Notes: generated from the sequence alone by a model not told the origin. Shown: positions 8,452 to 16,949, numbered from the stretch's first letter. The stretch is DNA of 64,000 nucleotides from Lactobacillus sp. CBA3606 (GCF_002970935.1 NZ_CP027194.1:1550001-1614000); one strand, 5' to 3'. Translations and numbers: made by a program.

Positions 8452-8800
8452 GTTTGTCGTCCTCCTAAAAAATAGTTAGTTCTATTATAAAGCAGCTGGT
8501 GCGTTAATTGCCTCAGTTAGGATCATTGACAGATTAGGTTTGTTAGAATGACGAACTAGCCATCTTCAGGTTCACCTCACTGAGAAAAATCAGAAAAATT
8601 ATTATTATGCTAAATATTTAATGCACCAAAATTGTCAAAGTTCTTATTAATCAGCAAAGAAATCGTTTCCATAAATATCACAATTATTGCGTTAAACTTA
8701 TCGAACTTATTACTATCATGAGTATATTACAAGCAGTCCATTTTAAAGTATTGTAGAATAGGCATTAGGTTGTCATATTATAAAAAGGAGCGTGAATTTC
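8452..8800. other. divergent intergenic region, no gene seen
   Basis: AT-rich spacer between sbcD (minus) and the aquaporin gene (plus). It must hold both promoters: on the minus strand a TATAAT lies about 35 nt upstream of sbcD (ATTATA on plus near 8485) without a clear -35. I see no hairpin, operator or small ORF. Confidence 0.5.
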
Positions 8801-9451
8801 ATGCGCAAATATCTAGCCGAGTTTCTCGGTACATTTATGCTGGTCTTTCTTGGGACTGGCGCCGTTGTTGTTGGTAAGGGTGGCGTCTTAACCATTGGCT
8901 TGGCCTTTGGATTAGCAATTACGGTTTCAGCTTATGCTTTCGGTGGTATTTCCGGTGGGCACTTTAACCCAGCCGTCACCACTGCGATGCTAATCAATCG
9001 TCGAATAGCAGCGCGCGATGCCCTTGGATACATCGTCAGTCAAATCTTAGGGGCCATTGTTGCTTCAGCAGCAATCCGTAGTTTTGTTAGCGCCTTGGGT
9101 CTCGCGACCAACTCACTTGGTCAAACGGACTTTTCAAAAATCAACAGTGGTATGGCCTTCTTCGTTGAAGCCTTAGTGACCTTCTTATTCTTAATGGTCA
9201 TCTTAAATGTCACTAGTGCCAGCCATGGCAACAGCAATTTTGCTGGCTTAACAATTGGGGTTACGTTAGGTTTCTTAATTATCGTTGCCTTGAACTTAAC
9301 CGGTGGCTCATTAAATCCTGCCCGTTCAATTGGCCCAGCGCTCTTTGCTGGCGGCACTGCAATCTCACACCTATGGGTCTACATCTTAGCTCCCGAAGTT
9401 GGTGCAATTCTAGCCGCTTACTGCTCACGTGTTTTGGGTAGTGAAGACTAA
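8801..9451 (+). CDS. MIP family channel (aquaporin/glycerol facilitator)
   Basis: A 216-residue integral membrane channel with six hydrophobic segments and the two half-helix signatures of the family: HFNPAVT (about residue 59) and SLNPARS (about 175). The compact length, about 216 rather than 235-280, is nearer to water-selective aquaporins, but lactobacilli use related channels for water, glycerol and small acids, so substrate is left open. A frame extends to a GTG at 8792, but AAGGAG is 10 nt before ATG 8801 and only 1 nt before the GTG, so ATG is chosen. Monocistronic, ending at a strong terminator. Confidence 0.9.
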   Translation: MRKYLAEFLGTFMLVFLGTGAVVVGKGGVLTIGLAFGLAITVSAYAFGGISGGHFNPAVTTAMLINRRIAARDALGYIVSQILGAIVASAAIRSFVSALGLATNSLGQTDFSKINSGMAFFVEALVTFLFLMVILNVTSASHGNSNFAGLTIGVTLGFLIIVALNLTGGSLNPARSIGPALFAGGTAISHLWVYILAPEVGAILAAYCSRVLGSED

Positions 9452-9480
9452 CATTTAAGTTAACATCAAACTTAGTTCAA

Positions 9481-9526
9481 AAATAATACCGCTAATCGGC
9501 CCTCGTGCCTGTTAGCGGTATTATTT
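9481..9526. terminator. bidirectional terminator
   Basis: Perfect 15-bp stem AAATAATACCGCTAA / TTAGCGGTATTATTT (9481..9495 with 9512..9526), 16-nt loop, A/T tails on both sides. It serves the convergent aquaporin and ABC1-kinase genes and overlaps the stop region of the latter. Confidence 0.85.
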
Positions 9527-11261
9527 ATTTTCGACGCCAGTGTCGGTACCATTCATGTAGCGTCCCAATCACCAGACCGACAATGACAATGACGGCCGTG
9601 ACGTAGCCAAAAATCCCAATATTAGTAATCCAGCTATTATCTGAGTGACTTTGGACTAGTAACGAAGAGCCCACAATCAAAGCTGCTAAAATCACGGCTA
9701 AAACAACCTTATTGACCATTGAATCAATCCGATCAATAAACATTTTACGATGTGAAAAAACAATATTCACCCGTGTCTGTCCGTTTTCAAATGTATCTAA
9801 GGCTGCTAACAACCGTGATGGTAACTTAGGCGTATCCCGTAAGCCCTGCGCCGTCGCTAACAGGCCATCTTCTAACTCATGTTGTAAGTTAAAATTCTCG
9901 CGAATATATTGACGTGCAAAGGGCCGAGCCACATCCATCATCGACAATTTGGGATCCAATGTTTCGACAATGCCTTCAATCGTACCAAATGCCTTGCCAA
10001 GTAGCGTCACTTCAGAGTTAACCTGAATATTATTACTACGACAAACTTTGACCATTTCAAAAATTAGTCCTTGAAAATCAATATCGCCTAAACCAGAATT
10101 ATAATACTGCCCTAAAAATGGGGCTAATTCACTAAAGAACGCCTCTTCATCCACTTCGCCAGTACGATTAGAAATGGCTAGAATGGCTTTGCCGACTTGC
10201 TGCGTATTTTCAGTCGTGACCGCAACTACGACATTTGCAATCCCTGCCATCAGCGCTGGGCTAATGGCCCCCATCATTCCAAAATCCAAGTAGACTAACC
10301 GGTATGGTGGTACTGGTCGTTGCCCTAAGCGGCCCTTTTTCCGGAGAACCGTTTCATGATAGCCAATATCAGTTGGCGCTAATTCACGTAATAAAATATT
10401 GCCGGGATGCGGATCAGCATGGAAAAAGCCATCCTCAAAAACTTGTTTTAAAAAATTAGTCACTAATACTTGTGCCAGATATTGACGTTCGTCATCATAT
10501 TGATGATCGTCGGCGGCATCGGCCGCGCTGACTTGCGCCATAAAGTGCTGAATGCTCGTGCCCGCCATATATTGATTGACCAAAACTTTTTGGGTGCTAT
10601 ATTTCGCATAAACCCGGGGCACACGAATAATATCATCTTGATTATTCAATCGGTAAAAACGTGTCCCATTCTTAACCTCAATGCTAGTATCTAATTCGTT
10701 AAATAAGGAACGCTTAATTTCAGCCACCATTTCTCGTAAATCAATCACCGAGGAATCTGGAATATAGCGTAAGAGCGGCAGGGCCCGTTCAAATAACGAA
10801 ATATCCAACGTCACTTCGGCATCAATCCCCGGATGTTGCACCTTTACAACCACTTTTTGACCATTAAGTAAGGTTGCATGATGTGTTTGCCCCATTGACG
10901 CCGAGGCAAACGGCTGCTCATCAAACGCGGCAAACATCGCCGTCATCGGTTGGTTGGTCTGGGTTTCAATAGTTTGTTTGACCACTTGGTAATCATCCGC
11001 CCGGACATTATCTTGCAGCTTTTTGAATTCATTAGCGAATTCCGGCTTAACAATATCAGTTCGTGATGACAGAATCTGACCGATTTTAATAAAAGTTGGC
11101 CCCAGCTCTTCAAAGGCCGCCCGCACTTGGCTTGGATGCTTCTGCCGAGCTAAATTACTGAGGACATTATATTTTCGTAACACGCTCACAATCGTGCGAA
11201 ACCGCGTATGTCGATTTTGGTTAACCCGCCATTGTGGTTCTTCAGTCGTGGTTTTAGCCAT
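9525..11261 (-). CDS. ABC1/AarF/UbiB family protein kinase-like protein
   Basis: A 578-residue atypical kinase. The family hallmarks are visible: KxGQ motif (FIKIGQILSSRTD, about residue 56), alanine/glycine loop (FASASMGQTHHA, about 121), catalytic HADPHPGNIL (about 284) and metal-binding DFGMMG (about 331). Two C-terminal membrane helices (about residues 510-570) anchor it. In proteobacteria UbiB supports ubiquinone biosynthesis; a lactobacillus makes no ubiquinone, so a role in isoprenoid-lipid handling is only an inference. Start ATG 11261 has GGAGG upstream. It stands between two terminators, so it is probably transcribed alone. Confidence 0.88.
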   Translation of the reverse strand: MAKTTTEEPQWRVNQNRHTRFRTIVSVLRKYNVLSNLARQKHPSQVRAAFEELGPTFIKIGQILSSRTDIVKPEFANEFKKLQDNVRADDYQVVKQTIETQTNQPMTAMFAAFDEQPFASASMGQTHHATLLNGQKVVVKVQHPGIDAEVTLDISLFERALPLLRYIPDSSVIDLREMVAEIKRSLFNELDTSIEVKNGTRFYRLNNQDDIIRVPRVYAKYSTQKVLVNQYMAGTSIQHFMAQVSAADAADDHQYDDERQYLAQVLVTNFLKQVFEDGFFHADPHPGNILLRELAPTDIGYHETVLRKKGRLGQRPVPPYRLVYLDFGMMGAISPALMAGIANVVVAVTTENTQQVGKAILAISNRTGEVDEEAFFSELAPFLGQYYNSGLGDIDFQGLIFEMVKVCRSNNIQVNSEVTLLGKAFGTIEGIVETLDPKLSMMDVARPFARQYIRENFNLQHELEDGLLATAQGLRDTPKLPSRLLAALDTFENGQTRVNIVFSHRKMFIDRIDSMVNKVVLAVILAALIVGSSLLVQSHSDNSWITNIGIFGYVTAVIVIVGLVIGTLHEWYRHWRRK

Positions 11262-11375
11262 TTGAAGGCCTCCGATTCAGAAATTAAGTTAAGTCTATTA
11301 TCCATCTTTCCACCACAATACGCACGACTTAAACTGTCTTTCCCCAAAAAAGAAACCGTCTTGACGCTAGCTACT

Positions 11376-11418
11376 AAATAATCGCTGCAAGAATTGGACA
11401 TTCTTACAGCGATTATTT
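11376..11418 (-). terminator. terminator after the NADH oxidase gene
   Basis: 19-nt stem with one mismatch on plus that becomes a G-U pair in the minus-strand RNA (11376..11394 with 11400..11418), loop of 5 nt. It ends the minus-strand oxidase gene. Confidence 0.75.
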
Positions 11419-11441
11419 GGTCTTTATTCAAGTCTAATTTT

Positions 11442-12842
11442 TCAATTCTGATCGCTTTGCCAGTTACCACGCGCCGTAACTCGTGGTTCGGCATGACCTA
11501 AGTCTAACTCCTGTTCAACCGCCTGTTGACCGACCAAATTCAAATAATTAAATGGTTCGTCAAAATTTGGTTGGAACAACATGTCGATATAAGCCAAATC
11601 ATCGATCGTATTCTGATTTTGAATCATCACCGAAATCGTATTCGCTGATTGAGAAACATCGTGCTTACTCCAAAATTGTGCACCTAAGATTTGGCGCGTT
11701 TTATAATTATAAACGAGATCAATCAATAGTCGTTCTGCCGTTGGCATATAAGTTGGCCGCCAAGTGCCATCAAAGATCACATGGCGAATCGGTAATTGGT
11801 CATGCTGAGCGGCTACGTAGGTCAAGCCAGAGGTTGCCAGCGTATAATCGAACAATTGCATCGCTGAAGTGGCCTGCGTGCCCACATACGGCTGAATATC
11901 ACCAAAGACGTTGATTCCCGCTAGCGCACCTTGCCGTAGCGCATTCGTGGCTAATGGCGTATAGGCGGGCTTGCCAGTCGGATTATAGTTCACCACACAG
12001 GCATCGCCAGCCGCGTAAATATCTGGATCTGACGTTTGAACGTAGTCATTAATAATGAGCGCACCATGCCGATCCATCTTCACTTGACCCCGTAATAATT
12101 CGGTATTCGGCACAAAGCCGGTACAAACAATGGCTAAATCAGCCGTATAGTCGCCAGAAGAGCTTTCAATCACGAGCTGACCGGCATCGTTGTTGCTAAA
12201 ACCAGTTACCCGTTCATTCAAATAAACTTTTACTTGATGATCTCGTAACAACTGCACCGCCTTAGTCGACATTTCAGGGCCAATATAGTTATTTAAAATT
12301 TGGTCATGTGACTGAAACAGCGACACATCATGGTCGGTTGACGCATAGCTTTCAGCTAATTCAGTCCCCATATAACCGGCACCAATAATCGCAATATGCT
12401 GGTTATCCTTTGCCGTTGCATAGATGGCTTGGGCTTGTTCATAGTTCTTACAGAGCAAGACCTTTGATTGATCAATCCCCATGATGGGCGGTACGACCAC
12501 TGAAGAACCAGTGGTCATGATTAACTTGTCGTACTGGTCATCAAAGACTCGGCCAGTCTGCATATCAGCCACCTGCATCGTCTTATTTTTCGTATCAATC
12601 CGTAAGACATTATGCTGCGTTCTCACCGTGGCCCCAATCTTTTCCAAGGCTTCGGGCGATGAATAAAACATGTCTTCTAAGTGCTTAATTTTCCCAGTTA
12701 AATATAAATAAATCCCACTAGAAACAAATGAAATATTATCGTGCCGTTCATATATCGTCACCTGAGTATCCGGGTGTCGTCTTAAAATTTGTTTTGCCGC
12801 TGCGGTACCAGCGTGCGTACTACCTACAATAATAACCTTCAT
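11442..12842 (-). CDS. NADH oxidase-like FAD flavoprotein (catalytic Cys replaced by Ser42)
   Basis: A 466-residue member of the NADH oxidase/peroxidase group of pyridine nucleotide-disulfide oxidoreductases. It has an N-terminal FAD site (IIVGSTHAGTAAA with the conserved His10), an NAD site (IAIIGAGYMGTELAESY, about residues 150-166), a second FAD motif (DIYAAGDACVV, about 277) and the dimerisation domain. The redox-active Cys42 of water-forming Nox and Npx (usual context SFLSCG) is serine here (SFVSSGIYLYL). In characterised homologues loss of this Cys shifts the product to hydrogen peroxide, so peroxide formation or another role is inferred. The frame starts at 12860, but GAAGGT 5 nt before ATG 12842 and the FAD motif fix the start. 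Confidence 0.85.
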   Translation of the reverse strand: MKVIIVGSTHAGTAAAKQILRRHPDTQVTIYERHDNISFVSSGIYLYLTGKIKHLEDMFYSSPEALEKIGATVRTQHNVLRIDTKNKTMQVADMQTGRVFDDQYDKLIMTTGSSVVVPPIMGIDQSKVLLCKNYEQAQAIYATAKDNQHIAIIGAGYMGTELAESYASTDHDVSLFQSHDQILNNYIGPEMSTKAVQLLRDHQVKVYLNERVTGFSNNDAGQLVIESSSGDYTADLAIVCTGFVPNTELLRGQVKMDRHGALIINDYVQTSDPDIYAAGDACVVNYNPTGKPAYTPLATNALRQGALAGINVFGDIQPYVGTQATSAMQLFDYTLATSGLTYVAAQHDQLPIRHVIFDGTWRPTYMPTAERLLIDLVYNYKTRQILGAQFWSKHDVSQSANTISVMIQNQNTIDDLAYIDMLFQPNFDEPFNYLNLVGQQAVEQELDLGHAEPRVTARGNWQSDQN

Positions 12843-12860
12843 GCGATACCTTCCATTCAT

Positions 12861-13019
12861 AAAAATAAACTTAACTAATTAATTAAAAGCTTCATGATAA
12901 AATTGAAACATCATTCTGATTTTTCAATACTAATGCTAATTAATTGATTAGTAAACCACAAGGCATTATTAAAAGATATAAAATTTTAAGTTTATTTTTA
13001 TATCGTTATCATTTAATCG
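12861..13019. other. AT-rich spacer, no gene seen
   Basis: Spacer between the NADH oxidase start and the degenerate PTS fragment. It holds no ORF or hairpin I can support. The oxidase promoter should lie here, and the missing remainder of the PTS gene has been lost from this place. Confidence 0.4.
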
Positions 13020-13152
13020 CTAGCTGGTAGCGTTAGCGGCTAGTTTAAAGCGTAGCCGCGTCGCGCAATGCACTAAACCTATTAACATTATCTTTACCAC
13101 CAACGCCAACCAAGATTGCATTGGCAGTCGCTTTAATCTTATCACTAGCCAT
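13020..13152 (-). pseudogene. PTS beta-glucoside-type permease, EIIB stump (frameshifted, truncated)
   Basis: A minus-strand ATG at 13152 with GGAGGG 7 nt upstream begins a peptide whose residues 14-24 ([11 protein letters not shown]) match the start of an EIIB domain, compare [19 protein letters not shown] in the intact permease at 40418..42406. After NVN the frame runs into RFSALRDAATL and stops at 13045. One base out of frame the sequence reads LVHCATRLRFK, the expected active-site Cys region, then stops at 13020. One extra T (AAA at 13075..13077 on plus) explains the shift. Everything after about codon 40 (EIIC, EIIA) is missing. It lies 25 nt after the RpiB-like gene, so it was the last gene of that operon. 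Confidence 0.82.
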
Positions 13153-13177
13153 ATCTAAGCCCTCCTAATAGCTGCCG

Positions 13178-13678
13178 CTACTGATCAGCGTATCGGTCCG
13201 AAGTAGCCGTCCGAATAGCTTCGAATTGTTGCTCATCATTATTTTCAATTGCCGCTAATTCATCAACTCGTCGTAAATGACGCCCCCCAATAAAGCTTGC
13301 ATCTAGCCAGGCCTTAACAATCATCTTGGCCAATTCAGGGCCGACAACTCGAGATCCAAAAGCTAAAACATTGGTATTATTGTGTTGTCGTGATAATTGG
13401 GCCGAATAAGGTTCGCTACAAACAACCGCCCGAATCCCTTTAATTTTGTTGGCAGCTAAGGAGATGCCAACACCGGTACCACAAATCACAATTCCTAGGT
13501 CAAATTCACCGCTAGCAACGGCCTCACCAACCCGCTTACCATAAATCGGATAATCCGTTCTCGTCGTTGTATTCGTGCCAAAATCAGTAACGTCATAACC
13601 GAGTGTTTTTAAATAAGCGCTAATCGTTGGTTTTAATTCAATTCCTACATGGTCTGATCCAATTGCAATTTTTGTCAT
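13178..13678 (-). CDS. RpiB/LacA/LacB family sugar-phosphate isomerase
   Basis: A 166-residue isomerase of the ribose-5-phosphate isomerase B / galactose-6-phosphate isomerase fold. Signatures: IAIGSDHVGIELK at the N-terminus and the anion-hole segment VICGTGVGISLAANKI (about residue 66) with the catalytic Cys. The neighbour is an AlsE-type epimerase, so allose-6-phosphate to allulose-6-phosphate isomerisation (AlsB/RpiB activity) is the best inference; a ribose-5-phosphate role is possible. Three ATGs occur in a row; AAGGAG is 7 nt before the third (13678), which is chosen. Gap to the epimerase is 16 nt. Confidence 0.82.
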   Translation of the reverse strand: MTKIAIGSDHVGIELKPTISAYLKTLGYDVTDFGTNTTTRTDYPIYGKRVGEAVASGEFDLGIVICGTGVGISLAANKIKGIRAVVCSEPYSAQLSRQHNNTNVLAFGSRVVGPELAKMIVKAWLDASFIGGRHLRRVDELAAIENNDEQQFEAIRTATSDRYADQ

Positions 13679-13694
13679 CATCATTCTCCTTAAT

Positions 13695-14360
13695 TTAAAT
13701 CGTAACGGTATTTTCTTGTCGAACTTCATGAATAATTTGTTGATAGGTTTGAGGCTTGTTAAATAGCGTCGATGTACCCAGAATAAAGTTTTCCACGCCT
13801 AAAGCATGCAACTGCTGAATTCGTGGCCGTGAAATGGCCCCATCGACACTGATGGTGTACCCAAATTCAACTTGTTTGGCAGCCAAAGACTCAATCTTCG
13901 GTAAAACGTAGTCTAAAAATGGTTGTCCAGCAAATCCGGGATTAACTGTCATTACCATCACATTGTCGACAATTGGGAGTAGCGCTTCGATGGTTGCCAC
14001 CGCAGTCCCAGGATTAATCGCAATACCAGCTTGCTTACCCAGTGCATGGATATCATCGATTGTTCGAGCCGCTTGTGTTTCCGCTTCAGGGTGAAAATAA
14101 ATCACTTGCGCACCGAGGTCACTGAATAACTTGACGTAACGCCGGGGATGCTCAATCATCAAATGCACGTCCAATGGCTTTTGTGCCACCTGACTGATGT
14201 AGGCATAATCTTGTAACCCCATCCCAAAATTAGGCACAAATTGACCATCCATAATATCCATATGAAAGTAATCAATCCCAGCCTGATTTAAAGTTGAAAC
14301 TTCATGCTTTAAATCGGCGAAATTAGCACACATCATTGACGGACTTAGTCGTAATTTCAT
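13695..14360 (-). CDS. allulose-6-phosphate 3-epimerase-like (AlsE/Rpe family)
   Basis: A 221-residue TIM-barrel epimerase. Family signatures: LSPSMMCANF at the start, DYFHMDIMDGQFVPNFGMG (metal ligands His and Asp, about residues 30-48), HLMIEHP, MTVNPGFAGQPF (about 137) and VDGAISRP. The wording SPSMMC, KPLDVHLM, and GTSTLFN resembles E. coli AlsE (D-allulose-6-phosphate 3-epimerase) more than Rpe, as I recall that sequence. It would convert allulose-6-phosphate to fructose-6-phosphate after the RpiB-like isomerase. Start ATG 14360 has GAGG upstream. A LacI-type operator sits 33 nt upstream, so it may have its own regulated promoter. Confidence 0.8.
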   Translation of the reverse strand: MKLRLSPSMMCANFADLKHEVSTLNQAGIDYFHMDIMDGQFVPNFGMGLQDYAYISQVAQKPLDVHLMIEHPRRYVKLFSDLGAQVIYFHPEAETQAARTIDDIHALGKQAGIAINPGTAVATIEALLPIVDNVMVMTVNPGFAGQPFLDYVLPKIESLAAKQVEFGYTISVDGAISRPRIQQLHALGVENFILGTSTLFNKPQTYQQIIHEVRQENTVTI

Positions 14361-14392
14361 TAATTAATCCTCATTTCTTTTAAATCATTCGC

Positions 14393-14408
14393 GAGTAATC
14401 GTTTACTC
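14393..14408. promoter_or_regulatory. LacI-family operator, copy 2
   Basis: GAGTAATCGTTTACTC, identical over 16 bp to the copy upstream of the beta-glucosidase gene (15808..15823), with 6-bp inverted arms around a central CG. It lies between the glucosidase stop and the epimerase start. Confidence 0.75.
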
Positions 14409-14422
14409 AAACGGCAAAAAAA

Positions 14423-15772
14423 TTAAGCCAATGTTAACTTTAAATTAGCCCCATTGGTGGCAATAACCCGTTGATACCAATAAAAGCTTTGCTTCTTAAT
14501 CCGTTTTAACTGCTGGGTTTTATCAACATACACGAACCCGTAACGCTTTTCAAAACCTTCACGGGTTGAGTATAAATCCGTTGCCGACCAGGTTAGATAA
14601 CCGACCATTTCGACCCCACCCTCAACTGCCTCACGCATTTTCTCAATATGATTGGCTAAATACTTGATTCGATAGTTATCAATCACGGTGCCATCGGCTT
14701 CCAACGTATCACGAGCACCTAAGCCATTTTCCAAAATCAAGATTGGCAATTGGTAACGACTATAGAAATCTTCTAAATAATGTTTAAACCCATAAGGATC
14801 AATGGTCCAGCCCCATTCACTGGTTGCGACGTACGGATTAGGCGCTTTAATCCCATTCATTTCATGACTGAGATCCGTTTGTTGTGCTGAAATCGCTGAC
14901 GACATGTAATAAGTTAATGACATAAAGTCCGGCTCGGCCTTAGCAATCACCGCTAAATCCCCTGGTTCAATGACCTGATCAAAATCAGCACCTGGAAAAG
15001 CTTTCAGATAAAATGGGGCATATTTACCACGAAAATAAACATCCGCTGGCCCGTAGCCAACACGCTTTAATAAGCCGTCCGTTGCTTCGACATCCTTTGG
15101 ATCTGCGGTCATTGGATAAGCACAAATATTACCGATATTACCACCCACCTGCGCTTGCGGATCAATTTCATGCACGAGTACCGTTGCTTGGGCATAGCTT
15201 AAATTAAAGTAATGTTGCATCTTAAAAATTTCAGTCTTATTTTTTCCATGGTAACCAGTCATATATTGCGAATCCATGGGTAAAAAATTTTGCTCATTAA
15301 AGGGAACCCAATACTTCACACGCCCTTTAAAATAAGTCACGACCGTCTTAACATAATGCAAATAGTCTGTGATAATTTGCCGATCCATCCAACCGTTATA
15401 AGCTTGCAACAAATGCAGCGGTAAATCATAAGCATAGAGTGTCACGACTGGTTCAATATGGTATTTTTCCAGCTCGGTTAACATCGCATCATAGTAATCT
15501 AAACCAGCTTGATTAGGTGTCGTCTCATCACCATTCGGGAAAATCCGCGTCCAGGCCATCGTAAACCGATAAAAATGGTCCGAGGCCGTTTTAAAATCGG
15601 CAAAGTCAGCACTCGATGCCACCGTATTAGCCTGGGAACTAGCCGTTTGACGGACATCCGCTATCGACACACCTTTATGCCCGGAATTGGAATCGCCTTC
15701 AAATTGTTGCGCATTCGTTGAGGATCCCCACTTAAAAGTCTTTGGAAACCCAACAGGTCGTAATTCTATCAT
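14423..15772 (-). CDS. GH1 6-phospho-beta-glucosidase
   Basis: A 449-residue family 1 glycosidase, slightly short for the family (about 470-490). Acid/base Glu160 lies in WVPFNEQN and nucleophile Glu348 in ILENGLG. The C-terminal STREGFEKRYG segment carries the Ser, Lys and Tyr that bind a 6-phosphate in phospho-glycosidases. It hydrolyses a PTS-imported beta-glycoside-6-phosphate in the cytoplasm; its neighbours hint at an unusual glycone. The frame begins at a TTG (15778), but GGAGG is 7 nt before ATG 15772. First gene of the LacI-controlled operon whose PTS gene is now only a stump. Confidence 0.88.
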   Translation of the reverse strand: MIELRPVGFPKTFKWGSSTNAQQFEGDSNSGHKGVSIADVRQTASSQANTVASSADFADFKTASDHFYRFTMAWTRIFPNGDETTPNQAGLDYYDAMLTELEKYHIEPVVTLYAYDLPLHLLQAYNGWMDRQIITDYLHYVKTVVTYFKGRVKYWVPFNEQNFLPMDSQYMTGYHGKNKTEIFKMQHYFNLSYAQATVLVHEIDPQAQVGGNIGNICAYPMTADPKDVEATDGLLKRVGYGPADVYFRGKYAPFYLKAFPGADFDQVIEPGDLAVIAKAEPDFMSLTYYMSSAISAQQTDLSHEMNGIKAPNPYVATSEWGWTIDPYGFKHYLEDFYSRYQLPILILENGLGARDTLEADGTVIDNYRIKYLANHIEKMREAVEGGVEMVGYLTWSATDLYSTREGFEKRYGFVYVDKTQQLKRIKKQSFYWYQRVIATNGANLKLTLA

Positions 15773-15807
15773 TGTCAAACCTCCGTTTAAATTATATAAT
15801 AGTTATT

Positions 15808-15823
15808 GAGTAATCGTTTACTC
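15808..15823. promoter_or_regulatory. LacI-family operator, copy 1
   Basis: GAGTAATCGTTTACTC between the divergent glucosidase and lacI-type genes, placed just downstream of the predicted transcription start of the glucosidase operon. An exact copy occurs at 14393..14408. Confidence 0.8.
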
Positions 15824-15835
15824 TTTACGGTTACT

Positions 15836-15872
15836 ATCCTAATACCTTAAAATGTAATTGTCAACGCTTCCT
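15836..15872 (-). promoter_or_regulatory. glucosidase operon promoter with overlapping cre-like box
   Basis: Minus strand: TTGACA (-35, 15859..15864), 17-nt spacer, TAGGAT (-10, 15836..15841). A cre-like sequence (AGGAAGCGTTGACA on minus, 15859..15872, 12 of 14 consensus positions) overlaps the -35. Together with the operator downstream this suggests control by both the adjacent LacI-type repressor and CcpA. Confidence 0.6.
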
Positions 15873-15908
15873 TAACCAATTTTATTTAAAAACAGCGAGG
15901 TGACTCAA

Positions 15909-16898
15909 ATGCAGCACTATTCAATTAAAGATATTGCCCGGCTCAGCGGGGTTTCCGTGGCGACCGTCTCACGCGTCATCAATAATAACGGTCGTTTTTC
16001 TGAGGAAACTCGTAAAAAGGTCTCAACTGTTATTCAAACCACTGGCTATGAAACCAACTATAGCGCTAAAAATTTACGCATGAATCGTTCTGATACCATT
16101 GGCATCTTGATTCCTGACATCAGTAACTTTTTCTTTGCTGAGATCACTAAATTGTTAGAAGAAAAATTGTTTGCCCATGGCTACTCTGTCATTATCTGCA
16201 ATACAGCACATGATGATCAACGTGAACAAAGCTATCTTCGAACCTTAGAGAGTAAAGGAATTGACGGCTTGATTGTCATCTCTGGTAGTGCCACCTTTGA
16301 ATTTACGCAAGGAAACAGTCAAAAAAAGATTCCTTATGTCTGCGTTGATCGTAAACCGGCCGATAAGTCCAAAACCATTTTTATTTCTTCAGATCATCAG
16401 CAAGGTGCTTATGACGCTACCAAAGCACTTTATCACGCTGGTTGCCAAAACCCAGTAATTGCAATTGGCACCTTTGACACCCCTTCAATGCAGGGCCGAC
16501 TTGCTGGCTTTAACGCCGCCTTAACCAATCGTACCTCCCAATGGGGCCACGTTTTTAAATTATCAACACCAGCAGCTGGCACTGATGACCTAACCGCCTA
16601 CTTACAACGACATCCCCAAACGGATGGTATCTTTGCGGTTAATGATTCCGTCGCTTTAAAATTGCATCAAATTTTACGGCAATTAGCTATTTCAGTGCCA
16701 ACGACGATGAAACTGATTGGTTTTGATGATTCACCAACTGACGAATACGTGACGCCTACCCTTTCATCAGTTGCTCAAAACAATACTGAGTTGGCTGAGC
16801 AGACCGTCATACAATTGCTCGGGCTCATTGACCAGACGACACAGCCAGGGCACGAGGTAATTGTTCCAGTCAAACTACGACTACGGGAAACCAGTTGA
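15909..16898 (+). CDS. LacI family transcriptional repressor of the glucosidase/epimerase operon
   Basis: A 329-residue LacI/GalR regulator: helix-turn-helix and hinge at residues 5-60 (YSIKDIARLSGVSVATVSRVINNNG), then a periplasmic-binding-protein-like effector domain (TIGILIPDISNFFFAEI, DGIFAVNDSVALKL, LIGFDDSPTDEY). Divergent from the 6-phospho-beta-glucosidase operon and flanked by two copies of an identical 16-bp operator, so it almost certainly controls that operon; the inducer is unknown. The frame begins with a GTG at 15900, but AGGTG 6 nt before ATG 15909 supports the ATG. A hairpin terminator follows. Confidence 0.88.
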   Translation: MQHYSIKDIARLSGVSVATVSRVINNNGRFSEETRKKVSTVIQTTGYETNYSAKNLRMNRSDTIGILIPDISNFFFAEITKLLEEKLFAHGYSVIICNTAHDDQREQSYLRTLESKGIDGLIVISGSATFEFTQGNSQKKIPYVCVDRKPADKSKTIFISSDHQQGAYDATKALYHAGCQNPVIAIGTFDTPSMQGRLAGFNAALTNRTSQWGHVFKLSTPAAGTDDLTAYLQRHPQTDGIFAVNDSVALKLHQILRQLAISVPTTMKLIGFDDSPTDEYVTPTLSSVAQNNTELAEQTVIQLLGLIDQTTQPGHEVIVPVKLRLRETS

Positions 16899-16949
16899 TC
16901 CTTGCCTGACGTCAATAGCGTTACTGCTGACACTTGAAAGGTACTAGTG

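Noticed and set aside
11186-11494. Minus-strand open frame of 102 codons between the ABC1-kinase and NADH oxidase genes
   Set aside because: It overlaps both real genes in another frame, runs through the oxidase terminator hairpin and has no ribosome binding site.
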